From: CAYMKL01 sp964390805
Lineage (GTDB): Bacteria; Chloroflexota; Anaerolineae; VGOG01
Length of the DNA: 64,000 bases
Direction: 5' to 3'
Assembly (NCBI GenBank): GCA_964390805.1
Contig: CAYMKL010000005.1
Span: 1-64,000 of the forward strand
Shown: piece after piece, positions 1 through 8,301 of the stretch
Numbering within the stretch: position 1 is the stretch's first letter
How the letters are laid out: the number at the start of each line of letters is the position of its first letter
The notes under the pieces: model-generated
The model's database searches: none
The model's input: only the letters and a program-made list of their open reading frames with translations
Told to the model about the DNA's origin: nothing
Program-made: the position numbers and the translations under genes

Positions 1-62
1 CAGAGAGCGACATATAACGCCAACGCACCACCATAATGTGCCATTGTCAAATTAGGATGTTC

Positions 63-785
63 ATGGAGATACAAGCAGCCGTAGCCAAAGTGCACAAATA
101 CGCCACTAGCGAAAGCGGCGATACCTTAGAAATCATCGAGCGGCCTCATGGCGGCCTCTCCATGGTGCTGGCCGATGGGCAACGTTCGGGCAGGGCAGCC
201 AAGACCATTAGCAACCTGGTGGCCCGCAAGGCCATCTCGCTCCTGGCCGAAGGGGTTCGAGATGGCGCAGCAGCTCGGGCGGCCCACGATTATCTCTACG
301 CCAATCGTGGCGGCAAGGTCCTGGCCACGCTGAATATTGTCTCGGTGGATCTGGTTACCAAAACCGTGGTCATCTCGCGGAATAGCCATTGCCCAGTCAT
401 CGTCGCCGATCATCATGGGGTGCAGGCCCTGGATGCGCCCAGTCAGCCGGTGGGCGTTTACCCTGGGACCAAGCCGGTCATCACCGAGCTGCCCATTGCC
501 CCTCACACCTGTCTGGTCGTTTTCACCGATGGGGTGCTGGCCGCCGGAGATCGCTATGGGGAACGGCTGGATATGGTTCAGCTTGTCACCGACTTCCTGT
601 CTAGTGGGAAAATGGATGCCCAGACTATGGCCGATACCATTCTAGAACGGGCCGTGGAACTGGATCGCGGGCGGCCATCAGATGACATAAGCGTTCTGGT
701 GATCGCCATCGCACCCAGGATTCGAGAGGATAGTGTGCGGCGGATGGCGATTAGCTTCCCAATTGACAAATTGGGCAAAAAGTGA
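63..785 (+). CDS. SpoIIE/PP2C-type serine phosphatase, single domain
   Basis: Probably a cytosolic protein serine/threonine phosphatase of the SpoIIE/RsbU-like PP2C family, which typically dephosphorylates anti-anti-sigma (STAS) proteins. Seen: VLADGQRSGRAA (metal-binding DG), FTDGVLAAGDRYGE (second DG) and PSDDISVLVIAI (terminal Asp pair). No sensor domain or membrane segment is present. Start chosen at the ATG encoding MEIQAAV, because the upstream in-frame ATG adds only a Cys-rich stub with no alignable content. No anti-sigma partner is visible, but the window edge lies 60 bp upstream and the operon may continue outside it. The last few residues (after VIAIAP) look unconserved. Confidence 0.8.
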   Translation: MEIQAAVAKVHKYATSESGDTLEIIERPHGGLSMVLADGQRSGRAAKTISNLVARKAISLLAEGVRDGAAARAAHDYLYANRGGKVLATLNIVSVDLVTKTVVISRNSHCPVIVADHHGVQALDAPSQPVGVYPGTKPVITELPIAPHTCLVVFTDGVLAAGDRYGERLDMVQLVTDFLSSGKMDAQTMADTILERAVELDRGRPSDDISVLVIAIAPRIREDSVRRMAISFPIDKLGKK

Positions 786-828
786 CATAATAGGCTTACA
801 TCCAGGCAGGGCAACGCCCTGAGGGATT

Positions 829-925
829 AGAAACCAGGTTTTTGATTGACAAGGTACCTTTTCGTGTCCCAAGAGATCCCAAAAGAACAATCTGCCTGCT
901 CAGACAGGGAAGAAACCTGGTTTCT
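829..925. repeat. MITE-like inverted-repeat element, copy 1
   Basis: About 97 bp in the spacer, bounded by inverted termini AGAAACCAGGTTTTT and AAGAAACCTGGTTTCT. The interior shares GTCTG.GCAGG and CTTGGG blocks, in opposite orientation, with a second copy at 62923-63020. It has no coding capacity. A small non-autonomous palindromic repeat is the best reading; no transposase in the window can be assigned to it. Confidence 0.7.
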
Positions 926-961
926 CCACGAAAAGTCCGATAGCAAAGAAAAGAGAGAAAC

Positions 962-3721
962 ATGGGATTAGAAAAAGAAGCTGTGCTAAAGTGGATCGCG
1001 GAAAGGGGCGGCCCGGAAGGTCTCGATCTGTCGGGCCAGAACCTGATGGGTATTGACCTCAGCGGGTTTGATCTGCATGGTGTCATCTTGGCTAGGGCCA
1101 ATCTCCTGCAGGCCGACCTGCGGGGGACGAATCTGCAGGGGGCGGACCTCTCCAGGGTTGTCTTGCAAGGGGCTGATCTTCGCTGGGCCGATCTCTCCCG
1201 CGCGGACCTGCGGTGGGCAGACATGAGGAATGCCAACCTGCAGGGGACGAAGCTCGATGGCGCCAAGATGGAGGGTGCTGACCTGGCAGGAACTGATCTC
1301 AGGGTAGTGGAGCTGACCGAGGGAGCAAAAGGAGAAGAGCCCCCTCTCATTTCCCCTCAGCGGCGGTCGAGAATACTGGCCACCCTGGCTATCGTGATAT
1401 TTGCCCTGGCTCTGGCAGACCTGGTTTGCGTCTGGGGCTGGCTATACAAGGCCGCCTACTTCGACGAGTTCGGCCTCTCCTGGGGCTTCGACCTCAACTT
1501 GTTTTCCCTGGACTACCTCCTGGGAGGCGGGCAGGTGCTCGGTCTTAGCCTGGGGTTTTTCTTGACGCTGCTTTTGCTCCTGCTCTACGTCCTTTTGATG
1601 GTGGGCGTCATCGCCGTCGTTTTCTTGGTGTTTGCCTATCTGGGCGACCGCGTTGTCCCCGAGTCAGGAACTTCTTGGGTTCGCCGAGGTGTCATCATCA
1701 TACTGCTTGTGGTTGGCCTGGCGGGGTTGGCCATCATCTTTCCCCGGCTCATCTCCCTGGGCGGGTGGTTCATCGGGGAGGGCATTCCAGCACGGGAAAG
1801 TATTCGGATCTTCAGAGGGTTCCTCTCTGCTCCCTCTTTTGTGGAGAGGGCACTCTTTCTCGTTTTCTTGCTGATCTTTCTGATTCCTTTATGGATTTTG
1901 TATCGCCTTTTCTGCCAGGGGCTGCAGAGGCTGAGGTCGCCGTTTCGTTGGTTGGAGAATGTTCTGGCTTTCCTGAAGGGGGCTAGCATTTTCGGCCAGT
2001 TCCACCCTTTGACACTCTGGGAGCGGCGCTTGGGTACGCTGGCGGTAGCTGTCATTCTCGTGGCCATTCCCACCTTTCTGACCCAGGCTGGGAGGCTGCA
2101 TGCCCAGGAGGCCATGTGCGACGGCGGCTCCCTGTCTCCCATCAGCCTCTACGAGAAAGGGATGCTGGAAACATCCCCTCTACGGACGAAGGAGGCGGGA
2201 AAGCAGTTTTGCTTGCGGCTTTTGCTGGCCAGGGATGACAGTTATTATGTGTTCTATCCTTACCAGACCTACGAGGTCGAGGGGAGGTGGCAGCCCAGCG
2301 TGTATGAGATCCCCGCCGAGCAGGTGGATCTCATCAAGCTGAAAGGGGACGTGGCTTGTTTGACCTGTGGTGATGAGGTCTCTTCCGCAGAGGAACCGCC
2401 CATAATCATCTCCGCGGTGGCCGCCAGTACACCTACGCCGACTGAGATACCGACCGAGGTGCCAACCGAAGTGCCAACCGAAGCGCCGACCGAGGTGCCA
2501 ACCGAGGTGCCGACCGAGGTGCCGACCGAGGTGCCAACCGATATACCTACCCAGATTCCTACCGAGGCGCCTACCGCCACGCCCATGCCTGAAGCGCCCA
2601 CTACTACACCCGTGCCGGAGCAACCGACCGCTACGTTCACACCTGAGGCGCCTGTGGACACGGCCACACCCTTGCCGCCGACGAACACGCCACCACCGAC
2701 TGCGACGCCCATCCCACCGACGCCGACGAGCACGCCGCCCGTGGGCCCCACAGTGGATCCGGGGTGCAAGGATCAGTACGAGCCCGACGACATCGTTGGG
2801 CAGCAGAATCCTATGGCCTTGGGCGAGACCCAGATCCACAGCTTCTGTCCTGAGACCGATTTTGACTTGGTGTGGTTCCCGGTCAAAAAGGAGCGGTGGT
2901 ACAATGTCTATACCCACAATCTGGCCATGGGCGTGGATACCATGATCTCTGTCGGGCTGGTGCCGACAATCGCCCGCTACTGTAATCCCTCCAATTGTGC
3001 CAACGACGATATCAGTCCGGGCAACCTGGCCTCGGAGATAACCTTCCAGGCCGACACGGACGGCACTGCTTTGGTGTCCATTGACAATCGCTACCAACAT
3101 GGCCCTGACAAGACTTACCAGATCACCGTTAAGGAGATCGTGCCCGAGCCCACCACTACGCCTAGCGTCACCCCGACGCCGACCATCACCCCGACGCCAA
3201 CGAACACTCCGACACGCACTCCCACGCCTACCATCACCACCACGCCGTCGCCTACCTCAGGCTACGATCTCTACGAACCCAATAACTCCTGTTCGAGTGG
3301 GTACCTGATGGGCTCCGGTGAGACGTACTCTGCCTATATAAATCCGGGTAGCGATCTGGATCATTTCTGGTTCAATATCCAGTTCATGTACCCCATCACG
3401 GCGAAGCTAACGCTTCCTGACCCTGAGAAGATGGTCTATGGTCTCGAACTCTACTTCTACGACGGTTCTAACTACAACCGTCTGGCCACGAAAGCGAACT
3501 TGGGTGGCGAGGAATCTGTCACTATCGTTCATAATCCTGCACAAACGGGGAAGTACTGCGTGAAAGTGTACAGCGACCAAATTCGCTACGACCCTAGCAA
3601 GGCCTACGAATTGAGGGTTGTTTTCGACGCAGAGCCTCCCCCACCTACCTCGACGCCGACGAGCACTCCTACTCCCACCGACACGCCTGTGCCCAGCCCG
3701 ACACCGACGGTAATAGGGTAA
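962..3721 (+). CDS. Pentapeptide-repeat, multi-pass membrane, Pro/Thr-linker, PPC-domain protein
   Basis: Function unknown; a large envelope protein. Domains in order: about 19 pentapeptide repeats (A[DN]LxG type, residues 20-115); roughly five hydrophobic segments between residues 137 and 375 including a very hydrophobic run near 195-225; a Cys-containing extracytoplasmic stretch; a PTEVPTE-type low-complexity linker (about 485-600) from a 12-18-bp DNA repeat; two PPC-like beta domains opening with DQYEPDD and YDLYEPNN; a TP-rich linker between them and a TP-rich tail. The pentapeptide part would be cytosolic and the PPC part outside. Start is the ATG just after AAGAGAGAAAC. Upstream lies a MITE-like repeat. 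No catalytic motif was seen; a structural or sensory role is only a guess. Confidence 0.75.
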   Translation: MGLEKEAVLKWIAERGGPEGLDLSGQNLMGIDLSGFDLHGVILARANLLQADLRGTNLQGADLSRVVLQGADLRWADLSRADLRWADMRNANLQGTKLDGAKMEGADLAGTDLRVVELTEGAKGEEPPLISPQRRSRILATLAIVIFALALADLVCVWGWLYKAAYFDEFGLSWGFDLNLFSLDYLLGGGQVLGLSLGFFLTLLLLLLYVLLMVGVIAVVFLVFAYLGDRVVPESGTSWVRRGVIIILLVVGLAGLAIIFPRLISLGGWFIGEGIPARESIRIFRGFLSAPSFVERALFLVFLLIFLIPLWILYRLFCQGLQRLRSPFRWLENVLAFLKGASIFGQFHPLTLWERRLGTLAVAVILVAIPTFLTQAGRLHAQEAMCDGGSLSPISLYEKGMLETSPLRTKEAGKQFCLRLLLARDDSYYVFYPYQTYEVEGRWQPSVYEIPAEQVDLIKLKGDVACLTCGDEVSSAEEPPIIISAVAASTPTPTEIPTEVPTEVPTEAPTEVPTEVPTEVPTEVPTDIPTQIPTEAPTATPMPEAPTTTPVPEQPTATFTPEAPVDTATPLPPTNTPPPTATPIPPTPTSTPPVGPTVDPGCKDQYEPDDIVGQQNPMALGETQIHSFCPETDFDLVWFPVKKERWYNVYTHNLAMGVDTMISVGLVPTIARYCNPSNCANDDISPGNLASEITFQADTDGTALVSIDNRYQHGPDKTYQITVKEIVPEPTTTPSVTPTPTITPTPTNTPTRTPTPTITTTPSPTSGYDLYEPNNSCSSGYLMGSGETYSAYINPGSDLDHFWFNIQFMYPITAKLTLPDPEKMVYGLELYFYDGSNYNRLATKANLGGEESVTIVHNPAQTGKYCVKVYSDQIRYDPSKAYELRVVFDAEPPPPTSTPTSTPTPTDTPVPSPTPTVIG

Positions 3722-3781
3722 ATCGCCTTGCTGATGGTTTCTGGTTCAAACGATAAGGAGCAGAGAGGGGGAGCCGAGAAA

Positions 3782-4930
3782 GTGCGACGAAACTTATCAA
3801 AACTCACAGGAGGGCAGTGGATCACCAGATCCGCTGTGAGCCTCTATAATCTACTGAAACTGGCGTTGGCTTTGAGCATCTTCGCGGTGGCCTTCTTCAC
3901 GTCGGGGGGGCGCGTAGCTACAGACTTGGTGGGGACGACAGCCACCAAAGTGTACGCTTCGCCTGATTGTGCCTCTGGAAAGTGGACACAAGGTGGGGGC
4001 ACGAAAGAACTTACGATCTACTCCCTGGCGAGTCATCCAGATAGTCCTGCCATCTATGCGGGCACTTGGGGGAATGGGGTCTTCAGGAGGTCCAGCGACG
4101 AAAATGGCTGGAGTCCAACTTCTCTAATGGCTCCCTTAAGAATTGCTTCCTTGGCGATAGACCCCGCCAGTCCTGCTGACATTGTGTACGCGGCGACAAT
4201 GGAGTATGGCATCAAGCGGAGTGCCAATGGCGGCACCAGTTGGATGGCCACAACAGGCCTGGAGGACCAGGATGTCTGGTCCCTGGCCGTCACCCCCACA
4301 GCCGATCCCATCTATGCCTACGCCGGTGCGGAGGAAGGGATTTACATTAGCATTGACGGAACAAACTGGAACCTTGCCGGGGGCACTGAGATTGGCACAG
4401 AGAAGTTCTATGCCCTGATCGTTGATCCTCAGGACAGCAGAACCGCCTACGTGGGCACGAAGGCAAAGGGAGTCTATCGGACGACCGATGGTGGCATTGG
4501 CTGGACATCGAGCGGCTTAGACGGGAAGACCGTTCGAGCCCTGGCCCTCCATCCTGACGACAGCGAGGTCATCTATGCTGGCACACAATCCCACGGGGTT
4601 TTCAAGAGCACTGATGGCGGGGTCTCGTGGCCTGTAAATGGACTGGTAGGGCGTGGTGTCCTGGCCATCTCAGTCAACCCGCGCAACCCTGAGTTTGTAT
4701 ATGCGGGAACATACGGGGATGGTGTTTGGACAAGTCACGATGGCGGCCACAACTGGCACAAAATGCCCGGCTTGTCAGATGGCGCCGGCTTGGTCTACTC
4801 CCTGACCCTTTTTACTCCCGAGGGGGAGGATGATTGCCAGGTCCTCTACGCTGGGACCACCGACGGGGTGTGGGCTCGTGCCGTCACGTCACTTTACACC
4901 CTTTACCTGCCTCTTGTTCACAAAGGGTGA
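3782..4930 (+). CDS. Secreted BNR/Ycf48-like beta-propeller protein
   Basis: Exported protein of unknown ligand. An N-terminal hydrophobic segment (LLKLALALSIFAVAFF) acts as signal or anchor. It is followed by six or seven propeller blades with sialidase/BNR-type motifs such as STDGGVSW, TTDGGIGW and SHDGGHNW, each preceded by an IYAGT strand. The C-terminus is TLYLPLVHKG, a tail shared with the LVIVD protein at 8302. I prefer the GTG start because GGGGGAG sits about 8 nt upstream; an in-frame ATG at 3734 or TTG at 3728 is possible. It lies 60 bp after the PPC-domain gene, so co-transcription is plausible. No enzymatic residues of true sialidases were recognised. Confidence 0.75.
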   Translation: MRRNLSKLTGGQWITRSAVSLYNLLKLALALSIFAVAFFTSGGRVATDLVGTTATKVYASPDCASGKWTQGGGTKELTIYSLASHPDSPAIYAGTWGNGVFRRSSDENGWSPTSLMAPLRIASLAIDPASPADIVYAATMEYGIKRSANGGTSWMATTGLEDQDVWSLAVTPTADPIYAYAGAEEGIYISIDGTNWNLAGGTEIGTEKFYALIVDPQDSRTAYVGTKAKGVYRTTDGGIGWTSSGLDGKTVRALALHPDDSEVIYAGTQSHGVFKSTDGGVSWPVNGLVGRGVLAISVNPRNPEFVYAGTYGDGVWTSHDGGHNWHKMPGLSDGAGLVYSLTLFTPEGEDDCQVLYAGTTDGVWARAVTSLYTLYLPLVHKG

Positions 4931-5000
4931 CTACACACCCTCCCGCAGGTTTGAGTCCTGTCTTGTTGAGAATCGCTGTCCCCGGTCTTTACCTCAAAAA

Positions 5001-5079
5001 CTGCTACTAAGGGGCGTCCTCGCCCTGCCGAAGGGCTGTTCGACCGCAAAATCGGGGCGAGGACGCCCATCTGTAGCAG
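5001..5079. repeat. Long hairpin repeat in spacer
   Basis: Nested inverted repeat: outer arms CTGCTAC/GTAGCAG and inner arms GGGCGTCCTCGCCC/GGGCGAGGACGCCC around a loop of about 28 nt. No run of T follows, so it is not a classical terminator. It could still end or stabilise the transcript of the propeller gene, or be a REP/MITE relic. Confidence 0.6.
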
Positions 5080-5120
5080 GGTAGGGGTACCTGATGGGGC
5101 AATAGGCTCAAAGGTGGCCG

Positions 5121-5474
5121 ATGCGCATTGCTGTGGTAGGCCCTTGTGCCTCAGGAAAGACGGCCCTGGTCGAGCGCCTTCGAAAGATGGGGCACGAGGC
5201 TCGTGAGTGTGTTCAGGAACACTCCTACGTGCCGACGATGTGGCAGAAGATCTCCAAGCCGGATGTCCTCATCTATCTGGACGCCGGCCTCTCCTCTATT
5301 GCCGAGCGACGCCCGGCTGACTGGAGCGAGGAGTACCTGGCCAAACTGAATCGTCGCCTCTCCCATGCCCGCCAGCATTGCGATCTCTACATTCAAACCG
5401 ACGGACTGAGCGAGGAGGAAGTTCTGGAAAGGGCACTCGGTTTCTTGATGGGAAGAGCACAACTGGCTTGTTGA
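5121..5474 (+). CDS. Small P-loop NTPase/kinase-like protein
   Basis: A 117-residue protein starting MRIAVVGPCASGKTALV, a complete Walker A motif (GPCASGKT) at residues 7-14. Next come VLIYLDAG, a Walker B-like strand, and an Arg-rich segment (AERRPADWSEEYLAKLNRR) that could act as a lid. The overall plan resembles a minimal nucleoside/adenylate-kinase-like P-loop fold, truncated compared with the usual 180-200 residues. The substrate cannot be predicted. The start ATG follows AAAGGTGGCCG. The gene sits alone between a hairpin repeat and the secD promoter. Confidence 0.65.
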   Translation: MRIAVVGPCASGKTALVERLRKMGHEARECVQEHSYVPTMWQKISKPDVLIYLDAGLSSIAERRPADWSEEYLAKLNRRLSHARQHCDLYIQTDGLSEEEVLERALGFLMGRAQLAC

Positions 5475-5578
5475 AGCTGATTGGACCTCCGAGGTTTTGG
5501 CGACTGATGCCGACCAGCTTTGGGGGAATCGTCGGCGTGCAAACCTTGGAGGTCTTCTGGCGATGGGGAATTGGCGAC

Positions 5579-5607
5579 TTGACAGATGCGAGGCGATGGG
5601 TTATAAT
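5579..5607 (+). promoter_or_regulatory. Consensus sigma70-type promoter for secD
   Basis: TTGACA (5579-5584), a 17-bp spacer and TATAAT (5602-5607): a perfect match to the vegetative consensus. It gives a leader of about 115 nt before secD, which contains the GTCCTGAG..TGTCGAAGG repeat. Confidence 0.75.
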
Positions 5608-5639
5608 CTGCTTCGTTTGCTACTGCAGCCTGAGTCTGT

Positions 5640-5705
5640 GAACTTGTACTGAGCCTTGTCCTGGGCCTTGTCCTGAGTTCTGTCGAAGGCTCGTCGAAGG
5701 ATTGT
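5640..5705. repeat. CTTGTCCTGAG...GTCGAAGG repeat block in secD leader
   Basis: Tandem, partly degenerate copies of CTTGTCCTGAG and GTCGAAGG units. Related sequences occur inside coding frames near 54424 and 60600, near 41455, and degenerately near 62256. The element lies within the predicted 5' leader of the secD transcript. Confidence 0.55.
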
Positions 5706-5730
5706 TGAAGTTAAGGGAGGAAAGTCAGAT

Positions 5731-7122
5731 TTGAGAGACAGAAACGTTGGCTTATTGTTTGTGGTCATAATCCTGGCCGTGGCGGCCATTTGGGTGGACT
5801 TGCCGAACAACCCAGGCCTTCACATTCACCTGGGCCCTATCAACTTCGATAGGGACATCAGTGTGCACCAGGGGTTGGACCTTCAGGGAGGGATGCAGGT
5901 GCTCCTGGAAGCTGACCTGCCGGAGGGTCAAGAGATCGAGGCCGGTGCTATGGATGCGGCCAAGGTCATCGTCAAGAACCGCGTTGACGCCCTCGGCGTG
6001 ACCGAACCCCTGGTCCAATCGCAGGGCGAGCGGCGAATCATCGTCGAGCTGCCGGGGGTGGAAGACCCTGAGTTGGCTATTGCCACCATCCGTGAGACAG
6101 GGCTCCTGGAGTTCGTTGACGTAGGCAGCACTTTCTTGCCGCCGGACACGGTGGTCGCAACCACTTTCGGCGGTGCGGTCGCCCCTACAGAAGAGATCAC
6201 GGAGACGGCAACTGTCACCCCTACAGTTGCGGTGCCTCCCGAACAGATTTACAGCACGGTGATGACGGGCAAGGAGTTGGATGTAGTCAACGTCGCCCTG
6301 GATCAGTACGGCAAGCCGGAGATCCAGTTCTCGCTGAAGCCCGATGGGACCAGGATTTTCGCAGATTTCACCAGCCGGAACGTGGGCAGATTCCTGTGCA
6401 TTGTTCTAGACAAGCGAGTCATCTCCTGCCCTCGAATTCAAACCGCTATCCCTGACGGCAGTGCTCGGATCACCGGCGAGTTCACTTTGGAGCAAGCGCG
6501 GAGCCTGGCCATCCAGTTGCGCTACGGCGCTTTGCCGGTTCCCCTGAGGGTGGAGACAACCCGCTCCGTCGGCCCGACCCTGGGGCAGGACTCCGTGCAG
6601 AGGAGCATCAGAGCTGGGGCCATAGGTCTGGCCGCTGTCCTGCTTTTTATGCTGATCTACTATCGTCTGCCAGGGTCTCTGGCCGCTCTGGCGCTTATCA
6701 TCTATGCCTTGCTGAACTTCGCGCTTTTCAAGCTGATCCCGGTTACCTTGACCCTGCCTGGCATCACCGGCTTTCTCCTCTCCACGGGCATGGCCGTTGA
6801 TGCCAATATCCTGATCTTCGAGCGCATGAAGGAGGAACTGCGTTGGGGGCGGAGCCTGGCAGCGGCCATCAACGCCGGCTTCGATCGAGCCTGGACTTCC
6901 ATCCGCGACTCGAACCTCTCTACCATCATCACCTGCGTTATACTCTACTGGTTTGGGTCGAATTTTGGGGCCAGCGTGGTCAGGGGTTTTGCCATCACCC
7001 TGTTCATTGGCGTGGTGATCAGCATGTTCACCGCCGTCACCGTCACCCGCACCTTTATCCGTGTCGTCTTCGATGTATTCGGCGAGCGGATACGGGATCG
7101 CAAGTGGCTTTTAGGAATCTAG
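5731..7122 (+). CDS. secD: Protein translocase subunit SecD
   Basis: Membrane component of the SecDF complex, which uses proton motive force to assist Sec-dependent export. Seen: N-terminal TM helix, the DLQGGMQVLLEADL motif of the P1 head, the VKNRVDALGVTEPLVQ segment, and a C-terminal block of five TM helices with the conserved GFLLSTGMAVDANILIFERMKEEL region. Length (463) is normal for a SecD encoded apart from SecF. The start is TTG, supported by AAGGGAGGA 9 nt upstream. secF follows after 92 bp filled by an inverted-repeat block. A Thr/Pro-rich loop near residues 150-170 is slightly longer than usual. Confidence 0.95.
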   Translation: MRDRNVGLLFVVIILAVAAIWVDLPNNPGLHIHLGPINFDRDISVHQGLDLQGGMQVLLEADLPEGQEIEAGAMDAAKVIVKNRVDALGVTEPLVQSQGERRIIVELPGVEDPELAIATIRETGLLEFVDVGSTFLPPDTVVATTFGGAVAPTEEITETATVTPTVAVPPEQIYSTVMTGKELDVVNVALDQYGKPEIQFSLKPDGTRIFADFTSRNVGRFLCIVLDKRVISCPRIQTAIPDGSARITGEFTLEQARSLAIQLRYGALPVPLRVETTRSVGPTLGQDSVQRSIRAGAIGLAAVLLFMLIYYRLPGSLAALALIIYALLNFALFKLIPVTLTLPGITGFLLSTGMAVDANILIFERMKEELRWGRSLAAAINAGFDRAWTSIRDSNLSTIITCVILYWFGSNFGASVVRGFAITLFIGVVISMFTAVTVTRTFIRVVFDVFGERIRDRKWLLGI

Positions 7123-7200
7123 CGTCCAAGCGTCTAGGCGCCATAGCGTCCAAGCGTTGCCTTTCGCTAAGACGCTAGGCCGCTAAGACGCTATGACGCT
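7121..7200. repeat. AGCGTC-type inverted repeat between secD and secF
   Basis: Two roughly 36-bp arms built from AGCGTC(CA/TT) units, the second the reverse complement of the first (for example AGCGTCCAAGCGTCTAGG against GCTAAGACGCTATGACGCT). It can form a long hairpin in the secD-secF transcript and begins exactly at the secD stop codon. Confidence 0.6.
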
Positions 7201-7214
7201 GGCAAAGGGGGCTT

Positions 7215-8153
7215 ATGTTCGACATAATTGAGAAACGACGTTGGTACTTTCTTATCTCAGCTCTGGTCATTGGGGCCGGTTTGATCGCCATGATCTACTC
7301 CACCGTGCGGTTTGGCACGCCGGTGCGTCTGAGCGTGGATTTCACGGGGGGCGCGCTCCTGGAGCTGGAGTTCGAGCAGGTCGTTCAACCTGGAGAGGTG
7401 CGCCAGGTCTTCGTGGACAGGGGCTACACTGACACCATAGTGCAGACCACGGCCGATGAGCGCACCGTCCTCATCCGCTCCGATTTCCTCGAATCGGAGA
7501 CCAAGGCGGAGATCAAATCTGTATTGGAGGAGAAATACGGGGCATTGGAAGAGCTACGATTCGAGTCTGTAGGTCCCACCATCGGTGGCGAGGTCACCAG
7601 GGCAGCGACCTCAGCCGTGGCTACGGCTGCCGTAGTTATCCTGGGCTTCATCGTCATCGCCTTCCGGAAAGTGCCCAATGCCTTTCGTTACGGCGCCTGC
7701 GCCACTGCGTCCCTGGTGCATGATCTCTTAGTAGCGATGGGCTTTTTCTCTATCTTTGGTCTCCTCCGTGGTTGGGAAGTGGACTCCCTTTTCCTGACCG
7801 CCATCCTCACCGTCATCGGCTTCTCGGTGCAGGACACCATCGTGGTCTTCGATCGCATCCGCGAGAACATCCCCAAGCGGCGAGGCGAGCCTTTTGAGAT
7901 GATCGTCAACCGCAGCATACTGGAGACCATTCACCGCTCCCTGGCCACCCAACTCAACGCCATCTTCGTGATGGTCGCCATTCTCCTCTTCGGCGGAGCG
8001 ACAATGAAGCAGTTCATTGCCACGTTGTTAGTGGGGATGATCAGTGGTACCTATTCGTCCATCTTCACCGCTGTACCACTGCTGGTCGTTTGGGAGAAGG
8101 GCGAGGTGGGGCAGTTCTTCCGCAACTTGCGGAGGCGGGAGGCAGCGGCGTAG
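7215..8153 (+). CDS. secF: Protein translocase subunit SecF
   Basis: Partner of SecD in the SecDF accessory translocase. Seen: first TM helix, the VDFTGGALLELEF motif, a short periplasmic domain, and five C-terminal TM helices with the diagnostic FSVQDTIVVFDRIREN motif and a final MISGTYSSIF segment. Length (312) fits the family. ATG start follows AAAGGGGGCTT. Expected to be co-transcribed with secD; the intervening inverted repeat may tune relative expression. Confidence 0.95.
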   Translation: MFDIIEKRRWYFLISALVIGAGLIAMIYSTVRFGTPVRLSVDFTGGALLELEFEQVVQPGEVRQVFVDRGYTDTIVQTTADERTVLIRSDFLESETKAEIKSVLEEKYGALEELRFESVGPTIGGEVTRAATSAVATAAVVILGFIVIAFRKVPNAFRYGACATASLVHDLLVAMGFFSIFGLLRGWEVDSLFLTAILTVIGFSVQDTIVVFDRIRENIPKRRGEPFEMIVNRSILETIHRSLATQLNAIFVMVAILLFGGATMKQFIATLLVGMISGTYSSIFTAVPLLVVWEKGEVGQFFRNLRRREAAA

Positions 8154-8183
8154 GGAATCCGGTGAGGAATCATGATGTAGGTT

Positions 8184-8285
8184 GGTTCCAATGCCATTAG
8201 TGTCAACTTAAGCTCTGAGCCCCGTCCCCGGGGCGGCCCGGGGACGGGGCTTTGAGCCTTAAGTTGACACTAATGGTTCCAATGC
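8184..8285. mobile_element. Near-perfect palindromic element with flanking direct repeats
   Basis: An 83-bp palindrome (8194-8276; arms CCATTAGTGTCAACTTAAG and its complement, with a GCCCCGTCCCCGGGG core) is flanked by an identical 11-bp direct repeat GGTTCCAATGC at 8184-8194 and 8275-8285. This is the expected footprint of an inserted non-autonomous element with target-site duplication. It sits just upstream of the RBS of the LVIVD gene. Confidence 0.7.
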
Positions 8286-8301
8286 AAGCAGGAGGTGAAA
8301 A

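Noticed and set aside
2180..3100. Long antisense frame over the Pro/Thr linker of the PPC protein
   Set aside because: Composition is GRHLGRHLGW-type, a mirror of the PTEVPTE repeat; no RBS and no family.
4949..4961. GGTTTGAGTCC resembling a tRNA T-arm
   Set aside because: No acceptor, D or anticodon arms can be built around it; no tRNA was found in the window.
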